64,000 nucleotides of DNA from NCBI GenBank assembly GCA_943324745.2, contig CALPMT020000012.1, positions 1-64,000 on the forward strand, written 5' to 3'. The notes under the pieces were generated by a model. That model was not told where the DNA came from. It saw nothing but the letters and a program-made list of their open reading frames with translations, and made no database searches. Positions 33,748 to 42,945 of this stretch are shown in pieces. The DNA comes from Chitinophaga pinensis (lineage in GTDB: Bacteria > Bacteroidota > Bacteroidia > Flavobacteriales_D > Crocinitomicaceae). Every line of letters begins with the position of its first letter. Within the stretch, counting starts at the first letter, position 1. A program made the translations under genes and the position numbers.

Positions 33748-34974
33748 TTAATTATGGTTGACCTGAAAAATCTGAATTAACTTTTCCACTGCAATTCCTT
33801 TCCCTTGGTACAACTGAATTAATTTAATAACTTCTTCAGTAGCTGCAGGATTTAGGCCCATTTGAAGACCAGCATTACGAAGTGCTTTTAATTCTTCATG
33901 GTGAATTTCTTGGTCAACAAACATTAATAAACACAATCTGTAAAACTGAATAATACGATCGACTTCATTTTTTGGAGGTGTGATAGCTATTTGTTTTTCA
34001 AATAATTCGATTAAGTCTTCTTTGCTTAATCCTAATTGTTCGGAAATTTGAAGTAAGAACTCCAATTCCATTTCTTTTGTTTCGCCATCCACCTTGGATA
34101 AAGCAACCAATTGGCTTGCTAGTTGTTTGTTTTCGTCGGCGAGTTTGACTGATTGTTGTTTTAAAATAAAAGTACTTACGATGGTTACCACTTCTTCTAA
34201 TGCTTCTGGTAATTCATCTTTTTTCCAAGGGTGTGAACTTCCAAATACATGATCTGCATTCTCAATGGTATACAATGGAGAGTTTGTCCATTGTGCAATC
34301 TCAACGCCCTCGTCGATCAGAACAGAGGTGTCTTTGTCGCCATGTATAACTAAATTAGGTTTATTTAATTCTTTACATACTTTTTCGATATCTAGCTCGC
34401 TCTTATACTCCACAAAATCCAAGTATTGGCTATAATAATGAGGTAAATCTTGTTTTGTACGTTCGTTTTTAACATAACGAACTCCTGTTTCCTTCCAAGA
34501 AGTTAACATCTTTTCATCTGAAAAACGAGTTGCTATAGATGAAATTCCTGCTAAGGTGATTACAGATGTCACACGCTTATCTGCTCCATTTAAAAGTGCA
34601 ATTCCACCACCACGACTATGTCCCATTAAATGAATGCGAGGGGTAGGGTTTAGGTGTTTTTCTAATTCGTTTAGAATTGCTTGAACATCAAACTTCTCTT
34701 TAGAGTATGTGTTATTCGCAAACGCTTCTAAATCCGGAAAGTCGATGCCGTTTTCAGTTGTTCCACCATTGTGTGTCAAGTTGAATTTACAGAAACCAAA
34801 TCCTTCTTCTACAAAAGCTTTTTCCATCAAATTCCAAGCACCCCAATCTTTGTATCCTTTATATCCGTGGATAAATACAATCAAATCTCCTTGGAAATCT
34901 CCAGGAATGGTCAGGTCAAATAAGCTTGCTCGTTTTTTACTTCCGATGTAGATCGCGTTGCGTAGTGATAACAT
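33748..34974 (-). CDS. Alpha/beta hydrolase fused to a C-terminal TerB-like domain
   Basis: 408 aa. N-terminal alpha/beta hydrolase (about 1-255): oxyanion-loop IHGYKGYKD, nucleophile elbow GHSRGG with Ser120, acid in VIHGDKDTSV and catalytic His in NADHVFG. The C-terminal part (about 280-400) is a helical tellurite-resistance TerB-like domain with the acidic pair ALSKVDGETKEMELEFLL and DQEIHHEELKALR. Hydrolase substrate unknown; TerB-like domains often bind metals or mediate stress responses. I do not recall this fusion as common, so it may be lineage-specific. No signal peptide. Upstream lies a long repeat cluster. Confidence 0.85.
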   Translation of the reverse strand: MLSLRNAIYIGSKKRASLFDLTIPGDFQGDLIVFIHGYKGYKDWGAWNLMEKAFVEEGFGFCKFNLTHNGGTTENGIDFPDLEAFANNTYSKEKFDVQAILNELEKHLNPTPRIHLMGHSRGGGIALLNGADKRVTSVITLAGISSIATRFSDEKMLTSWKETGVRYVKNERTKQDLPHYYSQYLDFVEYKSELDIEKVCKELNKPNLVIHGDKDTSVLIDEGVEIAQWTNSPLYTIENADHVFGSSHPWKKDELPEALEEVVTIVSTFILKQQSVKLADENKQLASQLVALSKVDGETKEMELEFLLQISEQLGLSKEDLIELFEKQIAITPPKNEVDRIIQFYRLCLLMFVDQEIHHEELKALRNAGLQMGLNPAATEEVIKLIQLYQGKGIAVEKLIQIFQVNHN

Positions 34975-35495
34975 GAACTTTAGTTTTAAAATGTAAAGTT
35001 AAAAGTAAAAGTTGTTTTCACTATTAAGAAATTAAGAAGTTTAGGGTGATTGAAGGAGTTATTAGAAAAATGAAAAGTGAAGGTAGGGGTAATTTTACCA
35101 TTAAGAAATTGAGGAAAATAGGAGGTGTGGGGTGTGAAAAGAGCATTTAGAATAATCGACTTCGACTCCGCTCAGTTTGATTTAGATTTTACCATTAAGA
35201 AATATAGGAGGAGAAGAGGTGTGGAAGAAGCATTGAGATAAACAATAATCGACTCCGCTCAGTTTGACTTAGATTTTACCATTAAGAAATTAAGGATGAA
35301 AAGAGGTGTGGAAGGAACACTGAGAATAAACAATAATCGACTTCGACTCCGCTCAGTCTGACTTTTGAATATTTGACACTGTCAAATTCTTAATGAACCT
35401 AAACGAAATCTTCTCCCCTCCATCGATCTTAATTTCTTAATGGTAATCCACGTTAAATCATCACTAGGTTCCTGAGGTTCTGGACGGACCGTCAC
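34975..35495. repeat. Repeat cluster left of the D-threonine-aldolase gene
   Basis: No gene. Three or four composite units of about 90-110 bp: (TTTT)ACCATTAAGAAATTAAG, then AGGTGTGG, then AATCGACTTCGACTCCGCTC and AGT(T/C)TGACTT (cores near 35096, 35197, 35276; CGCTCAG boxes near 35170, 35256, 35350). After them comes ATTTGACACTGTCAAAT (a palindrome near 35373-35389) and inverted units CTTAATTTCTTAATGGTAA (near 35431). The same elements build the cluster at 36579-37140. Confidence 0.8.
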
Positions 35496-36578
35496 TCAAA
35501 ACCTTTCAATCACTTCTCCGCTCAATAACTGATAGGACTTAAAGCAATTTGCAGTCAAACAAGAGTGTACTGGTAATATATACACGATATCCCCAACCTT
35601 ATAGTTTTTAATCACTTCATCGGTTGCAGCAAGGATTCCGTGTTCTTGAGATAAACTTTTTACGTAAATACCTTCTAAAATTTCTCCCCAACCGTTTTCT
35701 GTTTGCGCGACAATTCGTCCATAAATAGTACCAAGTTTTGGGTCTACAAATGCATCTTTCGCAAAGTGAACACCGCCACCATGCATAATTAGCTCGTTTT
35801 TGTCTGGGTGAATCGCAACAATTGGGCAAGCCATTGCAATAGCGATATCTTCCATGGTATTGGAACCAATTGACGTTTGCTGGATATCATAAAACACAAA
35901 ATTTCCAGGACGAATTTCATCCACCATCGAGAAATCTTCTACTACACTACACGTTGGTGTATCCCCAACCGAAAGGATTAGGTTAGGATAATCTTTTGAA
36001 TAGCGCTCTCTGAATGGAAGTATGCGTGCAATACTTTCTTTATGAGTCGCTTCGATTTCATCATACGAGGAAGATTTATAGCTATGTCCTGCATGACCTA
36101 AAAATCCTAAGAAATTTAAGTTGTCACTTGCAGCAGTACGTTCTAGGATTGCATCTACCAGTGCTAGGTTGTCAGGTAGTATTCCTGTACGTTTGTATCC
36201 GACATCGATTTTGATGAAGAAACCGATAGGATGTTGTAAATGCTGTAACAGAAAATCAACTGCCTCTAGGTTGATAATCACTACATTTAATTGAATCTTA
36301 GATGCTAACTCATTGATGGTATCTATTTCCAAGAAGTTTACAGGAAATGCAACCGTGATATCGTTCCATTCCGGTGCAAAATAACGTGCCATATCCAAGG
36401 AAGAAACTGTTATTTTTTCAACTCCAGCGTCCTTAAACCAGCGACCAATTGCTAACGATTGATGAGTTTTGAAATGCGCACGAAAGATTACATTGTTGCG
36501 TTTTGCTTTGTCTGCAATTTTTTGGATGTTCGTACGACATTTTTTTTCGTCGACAAGAAAGGTTGGTTTTGTAATCAT
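35496..36578 (-). CDS. D-threonine aldolase / D-serine dehydratase-like PLP enzyme
   Basis: 360-aa fold-type III PLP enzyme (alanine-racemase N-terminal barrel). The PLP lysine lies in FRAHFKTHQS (Lys38), GYKRTGI and SVGDTPTCS bind the cofactor phosphate, and a C-terminal metal-site pair appears in LPVHSCLTANC, as in D-threonine aldolases and eukaryotic-type D-serine dehydratases. It probably cleaves or dehydrates a D-hydroxy amino acid; which one is not decidable from sequence. It stands alone between two mirrored repeat clusters. Confidence 0.88.
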   Translation of the reverse strand: MITKPTFLVDEKKCRTNIQKIADKAKRNNVIFRAHFKTHQSLAIGRWFKDAGVEKITVSSLDMARYFAPEWNDITVAFPVNFLEIDTINELASKIQLNVVIINLEAVDFLLQHLQHPIGFFIKIDVGYKRTGILPDNLALVDAILERTAASDNLNFLGFLGHAGHSYKSSSYDEIEATHKESIARILPFRERYSKDYPNLILSVGDTPTCSVVEDFSMVDEIRPGNFVFYDIQQTSIGSNTMEDIAIAMACPIVAIHPDKNELIMHGGGVHFAKDAFVDPKLGTIYGRIVAQTENGWGEILEGIYVKSLSQEHGILAATDEVIKNYKVGDIVYILPVHSCLTANCFKSYQLLSGEVIERF

Positions 36579-37209
36579 TACTTGGATTTTATGTTGGTTG
36601 GTAAAATTAGTGAAAATTAGGATGTAGATTTTACAATTTAGAAATTAAGAAGTAGAGGGATGGTATTAATAATAGTCTACTTCGACTCCGTTAAGTCTGA
36701 CTTTTTTACCATTAGAATAAATAATAGTCGACTTCGACTCCGCTCAGTCTGACTTTTTTACCATTGAGAAATTAAGAAGTGGAGGTTGATATTAAGAGTG
36801 AGTAGTGGAGTGAAAGGTGCATTTAGAATAAACAACAGTCGACTTCGACTCCGCTCAGTCTCAATTTTTTAAACCCCACACATTTGATACAGTCAAATTC
36901 TCAATGAAACTAAAATCATCTTCTCCACCAATTTACTTTAATTTCTCAACTTCTCAATGGTTAATCCCTTCATCACTCGTCGCTTCAACACTCTTCACTC
37001 GGTTGATACCGTCAAATTCTCAATGAACCTAAACTTATCCTTCTCCCCACCAATTTATCTTAATTTCTCAACTTCTCAATGGTAAATCCCTTCGCTACGT
37101 TACTCAGTTACTAAGTTCTCTAAGGACCGTTTCTACGTCACTTCGTCACTTCTTCACTCGTCACTCGTCACTAAGTTTAACCTGAGCCTGTCGAAGGGTC
37201 ACTCAATTC
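36579..37209. repeat. Repeat cluster right of the D-threonine-aldolase gene
   Basis: No gene. Units in the plus sense (GACTCCGCTCAGTCTGAC near 36739-36756, ACCATTGAGAAATTAAG near 36760, CGACTCCGCTCAGTCTC near 36846) are followed by inverted units: GTCAAATTCTCAATGAA(A/C)CT, then CACCAATTTA and TTAATTTCTCAACTTCTCAATGGT (near 36891-36965 and 37010-37085). A TCACT(T/C)CGTC run follows (37135-37172), then CCTGAGCCTGTCGAAGGGTC (37181-37200). Confidence 0.8.
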
Positions 37210-37240
37210 TTTCTACTTTCAACTATATCTCTTATCTTTG
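37210..37240 (+). promoter_or_regulatory. Promoter of the PRTase-murQ-trmD-tsaC operon
   Basis: TTTC (37210-37213), 19-bp spacer, TATCTTTG (37233-37240): a good Bacteroidota promoter except for C in place of G in the -33 box. The first ATG is at 37260, giving a leader of only about a dozen bases. Confidence 0.6.
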
Positions 37241-37259
37241 AAAAAAATAGAAATTTCAG

Positions 37260-37754
37260 ATGCAAGTAGTACTCAATAAAACGCAGATTGATCAAAAAAT
37301 CATGCGTCTAGCACATCAGATTTTAGAGAATTCCTTAGAGGAAAAAATGATTTTTATCGCAGGTATATTTGGAAATGGTGCACGTATCGCAAAAGAATTA
37401 GGACGTATTATTCAAGAAAATTCAGATCATCAAGTGACTGTCTTTGAAATTAAGATGAATAAAGAACAGCCATTAACAGAAGATATCACAATTTCTATCG
37501 ATGCGAATTTGTTGTTAAACGGTTTTATCGTGTTAGTGGATGATGTAATTAATTCAGGTTCTACCATGCAGTATGCGTTGATGAAATTATTGGAAAAACC
37601 AGTGAAAGCAATTAAAACTGTTTCTTTGGTTGATAGACGACACAGAAGATATCCAATCAAAAGTGATTTTGTAGGAATTACACTTTCTACTACCATGAAA
37701 GAGCGCGTAGAAATGGATTTAGATAAAGAGGATTATTTTGCTTATTTAGTGTGA
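37260..37754 (+). CDS. PyrR-like phosphoribosyltransferase-domain protein
   Basis: 164-aa type I PRTase fold with PRPP-binding motif VLVDDVINSGST (about residues 92-103). Sequence and length resemble PyrR/uracil-type bifunctional regulators, and the C-terminal DRRHRRYPIKSDFVG is PyrR-like. No pyr genes are near; it is instead the first gene of an operon with murQ, trmD and tsaC (3-bp gap to murQ). It may be a nucleobase-salvage enzyme or a regulator. PyrR-type control of this operon is not suggested by any leader structure. Confidence 0.85.
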   Translation: MQVVLNKTQIDQKIMRLAHQILENSLEEKMIFIAGIFGNGARIAKELGRIIQENSDHQVTVFEIKMNKEQPLTEDITISIDANLLLNGFIVLVDDVINSGSTMQYALMKLLEKPVKAIKTVSLVDRRHRRYPIKSDFVGITLSTTMKERVEMDLDKEDYFAYLV

Positions 37755-37757
37755 CTT

Positions 37758-38564
37758 ATGATTCGTACAACAGAAACAGCTAGTAATTACGATGGACTCG
37801 AAAAAATGTCTACAGCCGAGTTATTATTCAATATCAATAACGAAGATAAAACAGTTCCATTAGCCATCGAAAAAGAACTTTCAGCGATAGAGAATTTTGT
37901 GAATGCGGCGTTTGTACGTATGCAACAAGGTGGACGTTTGTTCTATATGGGAGCTGGAACAAGTGGACGTTTAGGAGTTGTGGATGCAAGTGAGTGTCCG
38001 CCGACCTTTGGTGTTCCGTTTGATTTAGTAAATGGTATCATAGCGGGAGGAGACAAAGCGATTCGTAAAGCAGTCGAATTTGCAGAAGATGACCGCGAAC
38101 AAGGATGGAAAGACCTAGAAGAATACTGTGTTTCTCCAAACGATGTGTTAGTAGGAATTGCTGCTTCCGGAACAACTCCTTATGTTTTGGGAGCCATGGA
38201 AAAAGCAAATGAAGCAGGATTGATTACCTGCGGACTTTCCTGCAATGCTGGTAGTCCCTTGAGTCACGTGGCACAATTTGCGATAACACCAGTCGTTGGA
38301 CCAGAATTTGTTACTGGAAGTACGCGAATGAAAGCAGGAACAGCTCAAAAATTAGTCTTAAACATGATTTCTACTTCCTTGATGATCAAATTGGGTCGCG
38401 TAGAAGGTAATCGTATGGTAGATATGCAATTAAGTAACTTGAAATTAGTGGATCGGGGAACCAACATGGTCAAAGAAAAATTAAATATTCCCTACGAAGA
38501 AGCGAAAGAATTACTGTTGAAATATGGTAGTGTTCGTGAAGCCGTATTAGCCTATAAAAACTAA
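37758..38564 (+). CDS. murQ: N-acetylmuramic acid 6-phosphate etherase
   Basis: Lyase of peptidoglycan recycling that splits the D-lactyl ether of MurNAc-6-P to GlcNAc-6-P and lactate. 268-aa SIS-domain protein: TTETASNYDGLEKMST start, YMGAGTSGRLGVVDASECPP (the murQ signature), AASGTTPYV and GSTRMKAGTAQKL. It is slightly shorter than E. coli MurQ (298) because the C-terminal helical tail is reduced. The 3-bp spacing on either side places it in the same transcript as the PRTase and trmD. Confidence 0.96.
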   Translation: MIRTTETASNYDGLEKMSTAELLFNINNEDKTVPLAIEKELSAIENFVNAAFVRMQQGGRLFYMGAGTSGRLGVVDASECPPTFGVPFDLVNGIIAGGDKAIRKAVEFAEDDREQGWKDLEEYCVSPNDVLVGIAASGTTPYVLGAMEKANEAGLITCGLSCNAGSPLSHVAQFAITPVVGPEFVTGSTRMKAGTAQKLVLNMISTSLMIKLGRVEGNRMVDMQLSNLKLVDRGTNMVKEKLNIPYEEAKELLLKYGSVREAVLAYKN

Positions 38565-38567
38565 GCC

Positions 38568-39245
38568 ATGCGCATAGATATATTAACGATTTTACCAGAA
38601 TTATTGCAAGGACCGTTTTCGGCATCGATTTTAAAACGTGCACAAGAGAAAGGAATCGCTGAAATCCATTTACATAACATCCGCGATTATGCTACAAACA
38701 AGCAAAAAAGCGTGGATGATTACGCGTATGGAGGTGGAGCAGGAATGGTAATGTCCATTGAACCAATTGCAATTTTAATTGATAAATTAAAAGCGGAAAG
38801 AACCTACGATGAGGTGATTTACATGACACCAGATGGAGAAGTGTTGGACCAACGTATGGCGAATAATTTGTCACTCGGTGAAAATTTGATCATTTTGTGT
38901 GGTCATTACAAAGGGGTAGACGAACGCGTGCGTGAAATGTATATTACCAAAGAAGTTTCCATTGGTTCCTATGTATTATCTGGAGGAGAATTAGCGGCAG
39001 CAGTATTGACAGATAGTATTATACGTTTGATTCCTGGCGTGTTGAACGATGAGACATCCGCATTGACTGATAGTTTTCAAGACGATTTACTTTCTCCGCC
39101 GGTATATACGCGTCCTCCAGAATTTAAAGGAAACCGTGTGCCAGATGTATTATTATCTGGAAACTTTGAGTTGATTGAAAAATTCCGTGAGGAGAAAGCA
39201 CTAGAGCGTACAAAAGCACGTAGACCAGATTTGTTAGGAGAATAG
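38568..39245 (+). CDS. trmD: tRNA (guanine37-N1)-methyltransferase TrmD
   Basis: Methylates G37 next to the anticodon to prevent frameshifting. 225-aa SPOUT protein with N-terminal [33 protein letters not shown], the knot motifs [12 protein letters not shown] and SGGELAA, and a C-terminal TKARRPDLL. Its normal neighbours rpsP-rimM-rplS are absent (rplS is 10 kb away); here it lies between murQ and tsaC with 3-bp and 1-bp gaps. Confidence 0.98.
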   Translation: MRIDILTILPELLQGPFSASILKRAQEKGIAEIHLHNIRDYATNKQKSVDDYAYGGGAGMVMSIEPIAILIDKLKAERTYDEVIYMTPDGEVLDQRMANNLSLGENLIILCGHYKGVDERVREMYITKEVSIGSYVLSGGELAAAVLTDSIIRLIPGVLNDETSALTDSFQDDLLSPPVYTRPPEFKGNRVPDVLLSGNFELIEKFREEKALERTKARRPDLLGE

Positions 39246-39246
39246 G

Positions 39247-39804
39247 ATGGAAGCAACGATAGAAAAAGCGAAAAGTGTCCTAAATGAAGGAGGAACGATA
39301 CTTTATCCTACGGATACCATTTGGGGAATCGGGTGTGATGCTACGAATGATGAAGCATGTAAAAAGATATTAGATATCAAAAATCGCCCTGAGAATAAAA
39401 GTTTTATTGTTCTGGTAGATAGCATCCAAATGTTAGAAAAATACACGGTAGAATTTCCTGAAGTGTGTTATGATTTGGTAGAATATGCCGATAAACCGTT
39501 GACTATTATTTATCCCAATGCAAAAGGATTGGCAGCAAGTGTGTTAGCAAAAGACGGAACTGTTGGAATTCGTGTTACGAAAGATCCTTTTTGTGTGAAG
39601 TTGATTCGTTCGATTCGTAAACCGATTGTTTCTACTTCTGCGAATATTTCGGGTGAGGCGAGTCCTGTGAGTTATGCCGAAATCTCTAATAAAATCAAGG
39701 AGAATGTTGATTTGATTTGCTTAGAAGGAACGAAAACTTCTACGAAACCATCTCAGATTTTGAAGATTGGAATTGATATGTCGATTGAGATAATTAGGAA
39801 GTAA
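39247..39804 (+). CDS. tsaC: L-threonylcarbamoyladenylate synthase (Sua5/YciO/YrdC family)
   Basis: 185-aa YrdC-fold protein that makes threonylcarbamoyl-AMP for the universal t6A37 tRNA modification. LYPTDTIWGIGCDATN, KIKNRPENKSFIVL (KxR motif region) and SANISGEASP are typical. The family also holds YciO paralogues without proven t6A activity, so the assignment to TsaC rather than YciO is likely but not certain. It starts 1 bp after trmD; two tRNA position-37 enzymes are thus co-expressed. Confidence 0.92.
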   Translation: MEATIEKAKSVLNEGGTILYPTDTIWGIGCDATNDEACKKILDIKNRPENKSFIVLVDSIQMLEKYTVEFPEVCYDLVEYADKPLTIIYPNAKGLAASVLAKDGTVGIRVTKDPFCVKLIRSIRKPIVSTSANISGEASPVSYAEISNKIKENVDLICLEGTKTSTKPSQILKIGIDMSIEIIRK

Positions 39805-40157
39805 GTTTTTTTGTTTTGATATAAAATTCACAAAGGTAATTACTGTGATTCACAGAGATTTTTTTATCAAATAGTTGTTCTTATTTTTAGAGCTATATGA
39901 CTAAAATCATTTAAGCCATTGAAAACTAGATATCTTCATTAACCAATTTTATGGTAACGATACGCGAATTTGAATTCAAAGTAGGAGCAGGATTTATTAT
40001 CTAAATGTTATGAAATATGTTGCGTATGCAATTACTTCTTTTGTTTTCAGTTTTCAACGAACTGGATATCGAGGAAAATTCTGATATTTAAGGGTTTGTC
40101 TTTGTGTGAATTTATCGCAAAATTCTTATTATATTCGCTCTATCAAATTTTGAAATT
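39805..40157. other. Gene-free spacer before thiolase
   Basis: AT-rich, with no open frame of note. A short imperfect repeat ATTCACAAAGG / GATTCACAGAG lies near 39826-39861. The thiolase promoter must be here (TATATTCG at 40130-40137 is a weak -7 candidate). Confidence 0.5.
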
Positions 40158-41339
40158 ATGATCAAAAAAGAAGTATATATTGTTTCTGCAGTAAGAACAC
40201 CAATCGGAAGTTTCTTAGGTGCATTGTCTAGCATTTCAGCTACAGATTTAGGTGCAACTGCCATTAAAGGCGCTGTTGAAAAAGCAGGGATTGCTCCCGA
40301 TGCAATACAAGAAGTATTTATGGGTAACGTACTTCAAGCGGGTGTAGGACAAGCTCCTGCTCGTCAAGCTGCTTTAAAAGCTGGTTTGTCAAATACCGTT
40401 CCTAGTACGACAATCAATAAAGTATGTGCCTCTGGTATGAAGTCTGTGATGTTAGGTGCGCAATCCATTATTGCTGGGGATAATGACCTAGTAGTAGCAG
40501 GAGGAATGGAAAGTATGTCTCAAACACCACATTACATCGACGGTAGAAATGGGACAAAATTCGGTAATATTTTGATGTTGGATGGTATTACAAAAGATGG
40601 TTTGTTAGATGTATATAGCAAAGTTCCTATGGGAAATTGTGCTGAATTATGTGCAAAAGAATATAACGTAACTCGTGAAGATCAAGATAATTTTGCAGTT
40701 GATTCCTACAAAAAATCTGCCGAAGCATGGAAAAATGGTCACTTTGCTAATGAAGTTGTTCCAGTATCTGTTCCTCAACGTAGAGGAGATGCTATTTTGG
40801 TTGGTGAAGATGAAGAATACAAAAATGTTTTCTTAGATAAAATCCCAACATTGCGACCAGCTTTTGATAAAGAAGGAACGATCACCGCTGCAAATGCATC
40901 AAAATTAAACGATGGTGCATCTGCTTTGATTTTAGCTTCTGCTGAGGCTGTTGCTAAATACAACTTGAAACCAATTGCTAAAATTGTTTCTTATGCGGAT
41001 GCAGCACATGCTCCTGAATGGTTTACAACTGCACCCGCAAAAGCGGTTGATAAAGCATTGGAAAAAGGGAATCTTAAAAAAGAAGATATCAACTTCTGGG
41101 AATTTAACGAAGCCTTCGCAGTTGTTGGATTAGCAAATGTTAAAATATTAGGCTTAGACCCTCAAAAAGTAAATATTTACGGTGGTGCTGTTGCTTTAGG
41201 ACACCCGCTAGGTAACTCAGGATCTCGTATATTAGTAACTTTGGTAAATGTATTGAAACAAAATAACGCGAAGTACGGCGGTGCTGCTATATGTAATGGT
41301 GGTGGTGGTGCTTCTGCAGTTATCATTGAAAATATCTAA
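40158..41339 (+). CDS. Acetyl-CoA C-acyltransferase (thiolase)
   Basis: 393-aa thiolase. Acyl-accepting Cys90 in NKVCASGMKS, His349 in GHPLGNSGSR and proton-shuttling Cys379 in CNGGGGASA are all present. The start VYIVSAVRTPIGSFLG is typical of acetoacetyl-CoA thiolases. It can run either as the degradative beta-oxidation step or in the biosynthetic direction (two acetyl-CoA to acetoacetyl-CoA). With no fad genes adjacent, the biosynthetic AtoB/PhaA type is somewhat more likely. Single gene followed by a strong terminator. Confidence 0.95.
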   Translation: MIKKEVYIVSAVRTPIGSFLGALSSISATDLGATAIKGAVEKAGIAPDAIQEVFMGNVLQAGVGQAPARQAALKAGLSNTVPSTTINKVCASGMKSVMLGAQSIIAGDNDLVVAGGMESMSQTPHYIDGRNGTKFGNILMLDGITKDGLLDVYSKVPMGNCAELCAKEYNVTREDQDNFAVDSYKKSAEAWKNGHFANEVVPVSVPQRRGDAILVGEDEEYKNVFLDKIPTLRPAFDKEGTITAANASKLNDGASALILASAEAVAKYNLKPIAKIVSYADAAHAPEWFTTAPAKAVDKALEKGNLKKEDINFWEFNEAFAVVGLANVKILGLDPQKVNIYGGAVALGHPLGNSGSRILVTLVNVLKQNNAKYGGAAICNGGGGASAVIIENI

Positions 41340-41361
41340 TCGTTGACAAAAAACGAAATCT

Positions 41362-41400
41362 GACAAAAGACTTTAATTTTTTAAAGTCTTTTGTCTTTTT
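41362..41400 (+). terminator. Terminator of thiolase gene
   Basis: Perfect 15-bp arms GACAAAAGACTTTAA (41362-41376) and its complement (41381-41395), TTTT loop, then TTTTT. Immediately after it GTCTTTTTAACCAATTT is repeated once in tandem (41392-41425). Confidence 0.93.
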
Positions 41401-41455
41401 AACCAATTTGTCTTTTTAACCAATTTATAATTCCTTACTCATAATTCATAACCCC

Positions 41456-42427
41456 ATGAATATTCGTCCAAGAAGAAATCGTAAAAATGCAACCATTCGT
41501 GCAATGGTAGAAGAAACCAAACTAGGTGCTGAAAATTTAATTTATCCTATCTTTTTACAGGATGGAAAAGGGATTAAATCGGAAATTAAATCATTACCAA
41601 ATAATTTCCGATGGAGTATCGATATGCTTCTACCTGAGGTGGAGAAATGTTTGGAATTAGGAATCAATACCTACGTTCTTTTTCCTGCCATAGAAGAACG
41701 TTTGAAAGATGCAATCGCTTCTCATAGCTATGCTTCGGATAATTTTTATTTGGATGTAATTCGAAGCTTGAAAGATCGTTTTCCTGAAATCGTTTTGATG
41801 AGTGATGTGGCCATGGATCCATATTCTTCAGATGGTCACGATGGTTTAGTGCGCGATGGTAAAATTATCAATGATGAAACACTTCCAATTTTAGCGAAGA
41901 TGTCTATAGCACAAGCACAAGCAGGCATTGATATACTTGGACCTTCGGATATGATGGATGGGCGAGTAGGGTATATTCGTGAAGCATTGGATCAAGCGAA
42001 TTTTACTGATGTGAGTATTATGTCTTATTCAGTCAAATATGCAAGTGCTTTCTACGGTCCATTCCGAGATGCGTTAGATTCAGCGCCAAAATCAGGGGAT
42101 AAAAAAACGTACCAAATGAATCCTGCTAATCGTCGTGAAGCATTAATCGAAGCGGAATTGGATATACAAGAAGGTGCAGATATGTTAATGGTAAAACCAG
42201 CACTTTGTTATTTAGACGTAATTGCTTCTTTGAAAGAAAAATTCGATGTTCCAATCACGGCGTACAACGTAAGTGGGGAATGCGCAATGGTATATGCTGC
42301 ATCTCAAAATGGGTGGTTGAATTATGAAGCTACCATGTCTGAAATGTTGTTAAGTATACGTCGTGCTGGTGCGGATGGTATTTTGACCTATTTCGCTAAA
42401 GACTTCGCAACCTTATTGAAAAAGTAA
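41456..42427 (+). CDS. hemB: Porphobilinogen synthase (delta-aminolevulinic acid dehydratase)
   Basis: Condenses two 5-aminolevulinates to porphobilinogen for haem. 323 aa, with Schiff-base lysines in SVKYASAFYGPF and MVKPALCYLD. The metal region reads MSDVAMDPYSSDGHDG, the aspartate-rich form rather than the three-cysteine zinc form, so it should be a magnesium-dependent HemB. The stop overlaps the YkgJ-family start (TAATG), so they are translationally coupled. Confidence 0.97.
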   Translation: MNIRPRRNRKNATIRAMVEETKLGAENLIYPIFLQDGKGIKSEIKSLPNNFRWSIDMLLPEVEKCLELGINTYVLFPAIEERLKDAIASHSYASDNFYLDVIRSLKDRFPEIVLMSDVAMDPYSSDGHDGLVRDGKIINDETLPILAKMSIAQAQAGIDILGPSDMMDGRVGYIREALDQANFTDVSIMSYSVKYASAFYGPFRDALDSAPKSGDKKTYQMNPANRREALIEAELDIQEGADMLMVKPALCYLDVIASLKEKFDVPITAYNVSGECAMVYAASQNGWLNYEATMSEMLLSIRRAGADGILTYFAKDFATLLKK

Positions 42428-42918
42428 TGAAGTATCAAGATATATTAGACGATGCGAAAGCAAATCTTCCTGCATTAAAAAAGAAAATTGTCAGTCTCAA
42501 GAAAACAAATAATCGTTTACTAGATACCCAATTTCATACCGCTCATACAAAAACTTTCAAGGGAATTGACTGTCTATCTTGTGCCAATTGTTGTAAAACA
42601 ACGAGTCCTATATTCCGTAAGGTAGACATAGACCGTATCTCCAAAAGTATGGGTATGAAATCCGGTAAATTCGAAGACGAATTCCTTCGTTTGGATGAAG
42701 ACAATGATTTTGTTCTAAAATCTTCCCCTTGTTATTTCCTTGGAGTTGACAATAAATGTTCTATTTACGATGTTCGACCTTTAGCGTGTAGAGAATATCC
42801 ACATACTGATCGAAAAAATATGTTTCAAATTTTAGATGTGACCACAAAGAATGTAGAAATATGTCCTGCTGTTGCCAAAATTGTAACTGAAATAGAAGGT
42901 AATGTAAAAGCCAAGTAA
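42427..42918 (+). CDS. YkgJ-family cysteine-cluster protein
   Basis: 163 aa. The N-terminal cluster DCLSCANCC (about residues 52-60, CxxCxxCC) and a second Cys group PCYFLGVDNKCSIYDVRPLAC (about 99-119) are the YkgJ/CxxCxxCC signature, thought to bind zinc or an iron-sulfur cluster. The function is unknown. It overlaps the hemB stop by one base, so co-translation with haem synthesis is likely. No signal peptide. Confidence 0.9.
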   Translation: MKYQDILDDAKANLPALKKKIVSLKKTNNRLLDTQFHTAHTKTFKGIDCLSCANCCKTTSPIFRKVDIDRISKSMGMKSGKFEDEFLRLDEDNDFVLKSSPCYFLGVDNKCSIYDVRPLACREYPHTDRKNMFQILDVTTKNVEICPAVAKIVTEIEGNVKAK

Positions 42919-42945
42919 AGACGCCGTATTTGGCGTCTACTTTTT

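Noticed and set aside
34975-37209. Possible CRISPR-like or origin iteron arrays around the PLP-enzyme gene
   Set aside because: Repeats are composite, occur in both orientations and vary in spacing; no initiator or cas gene nearby.
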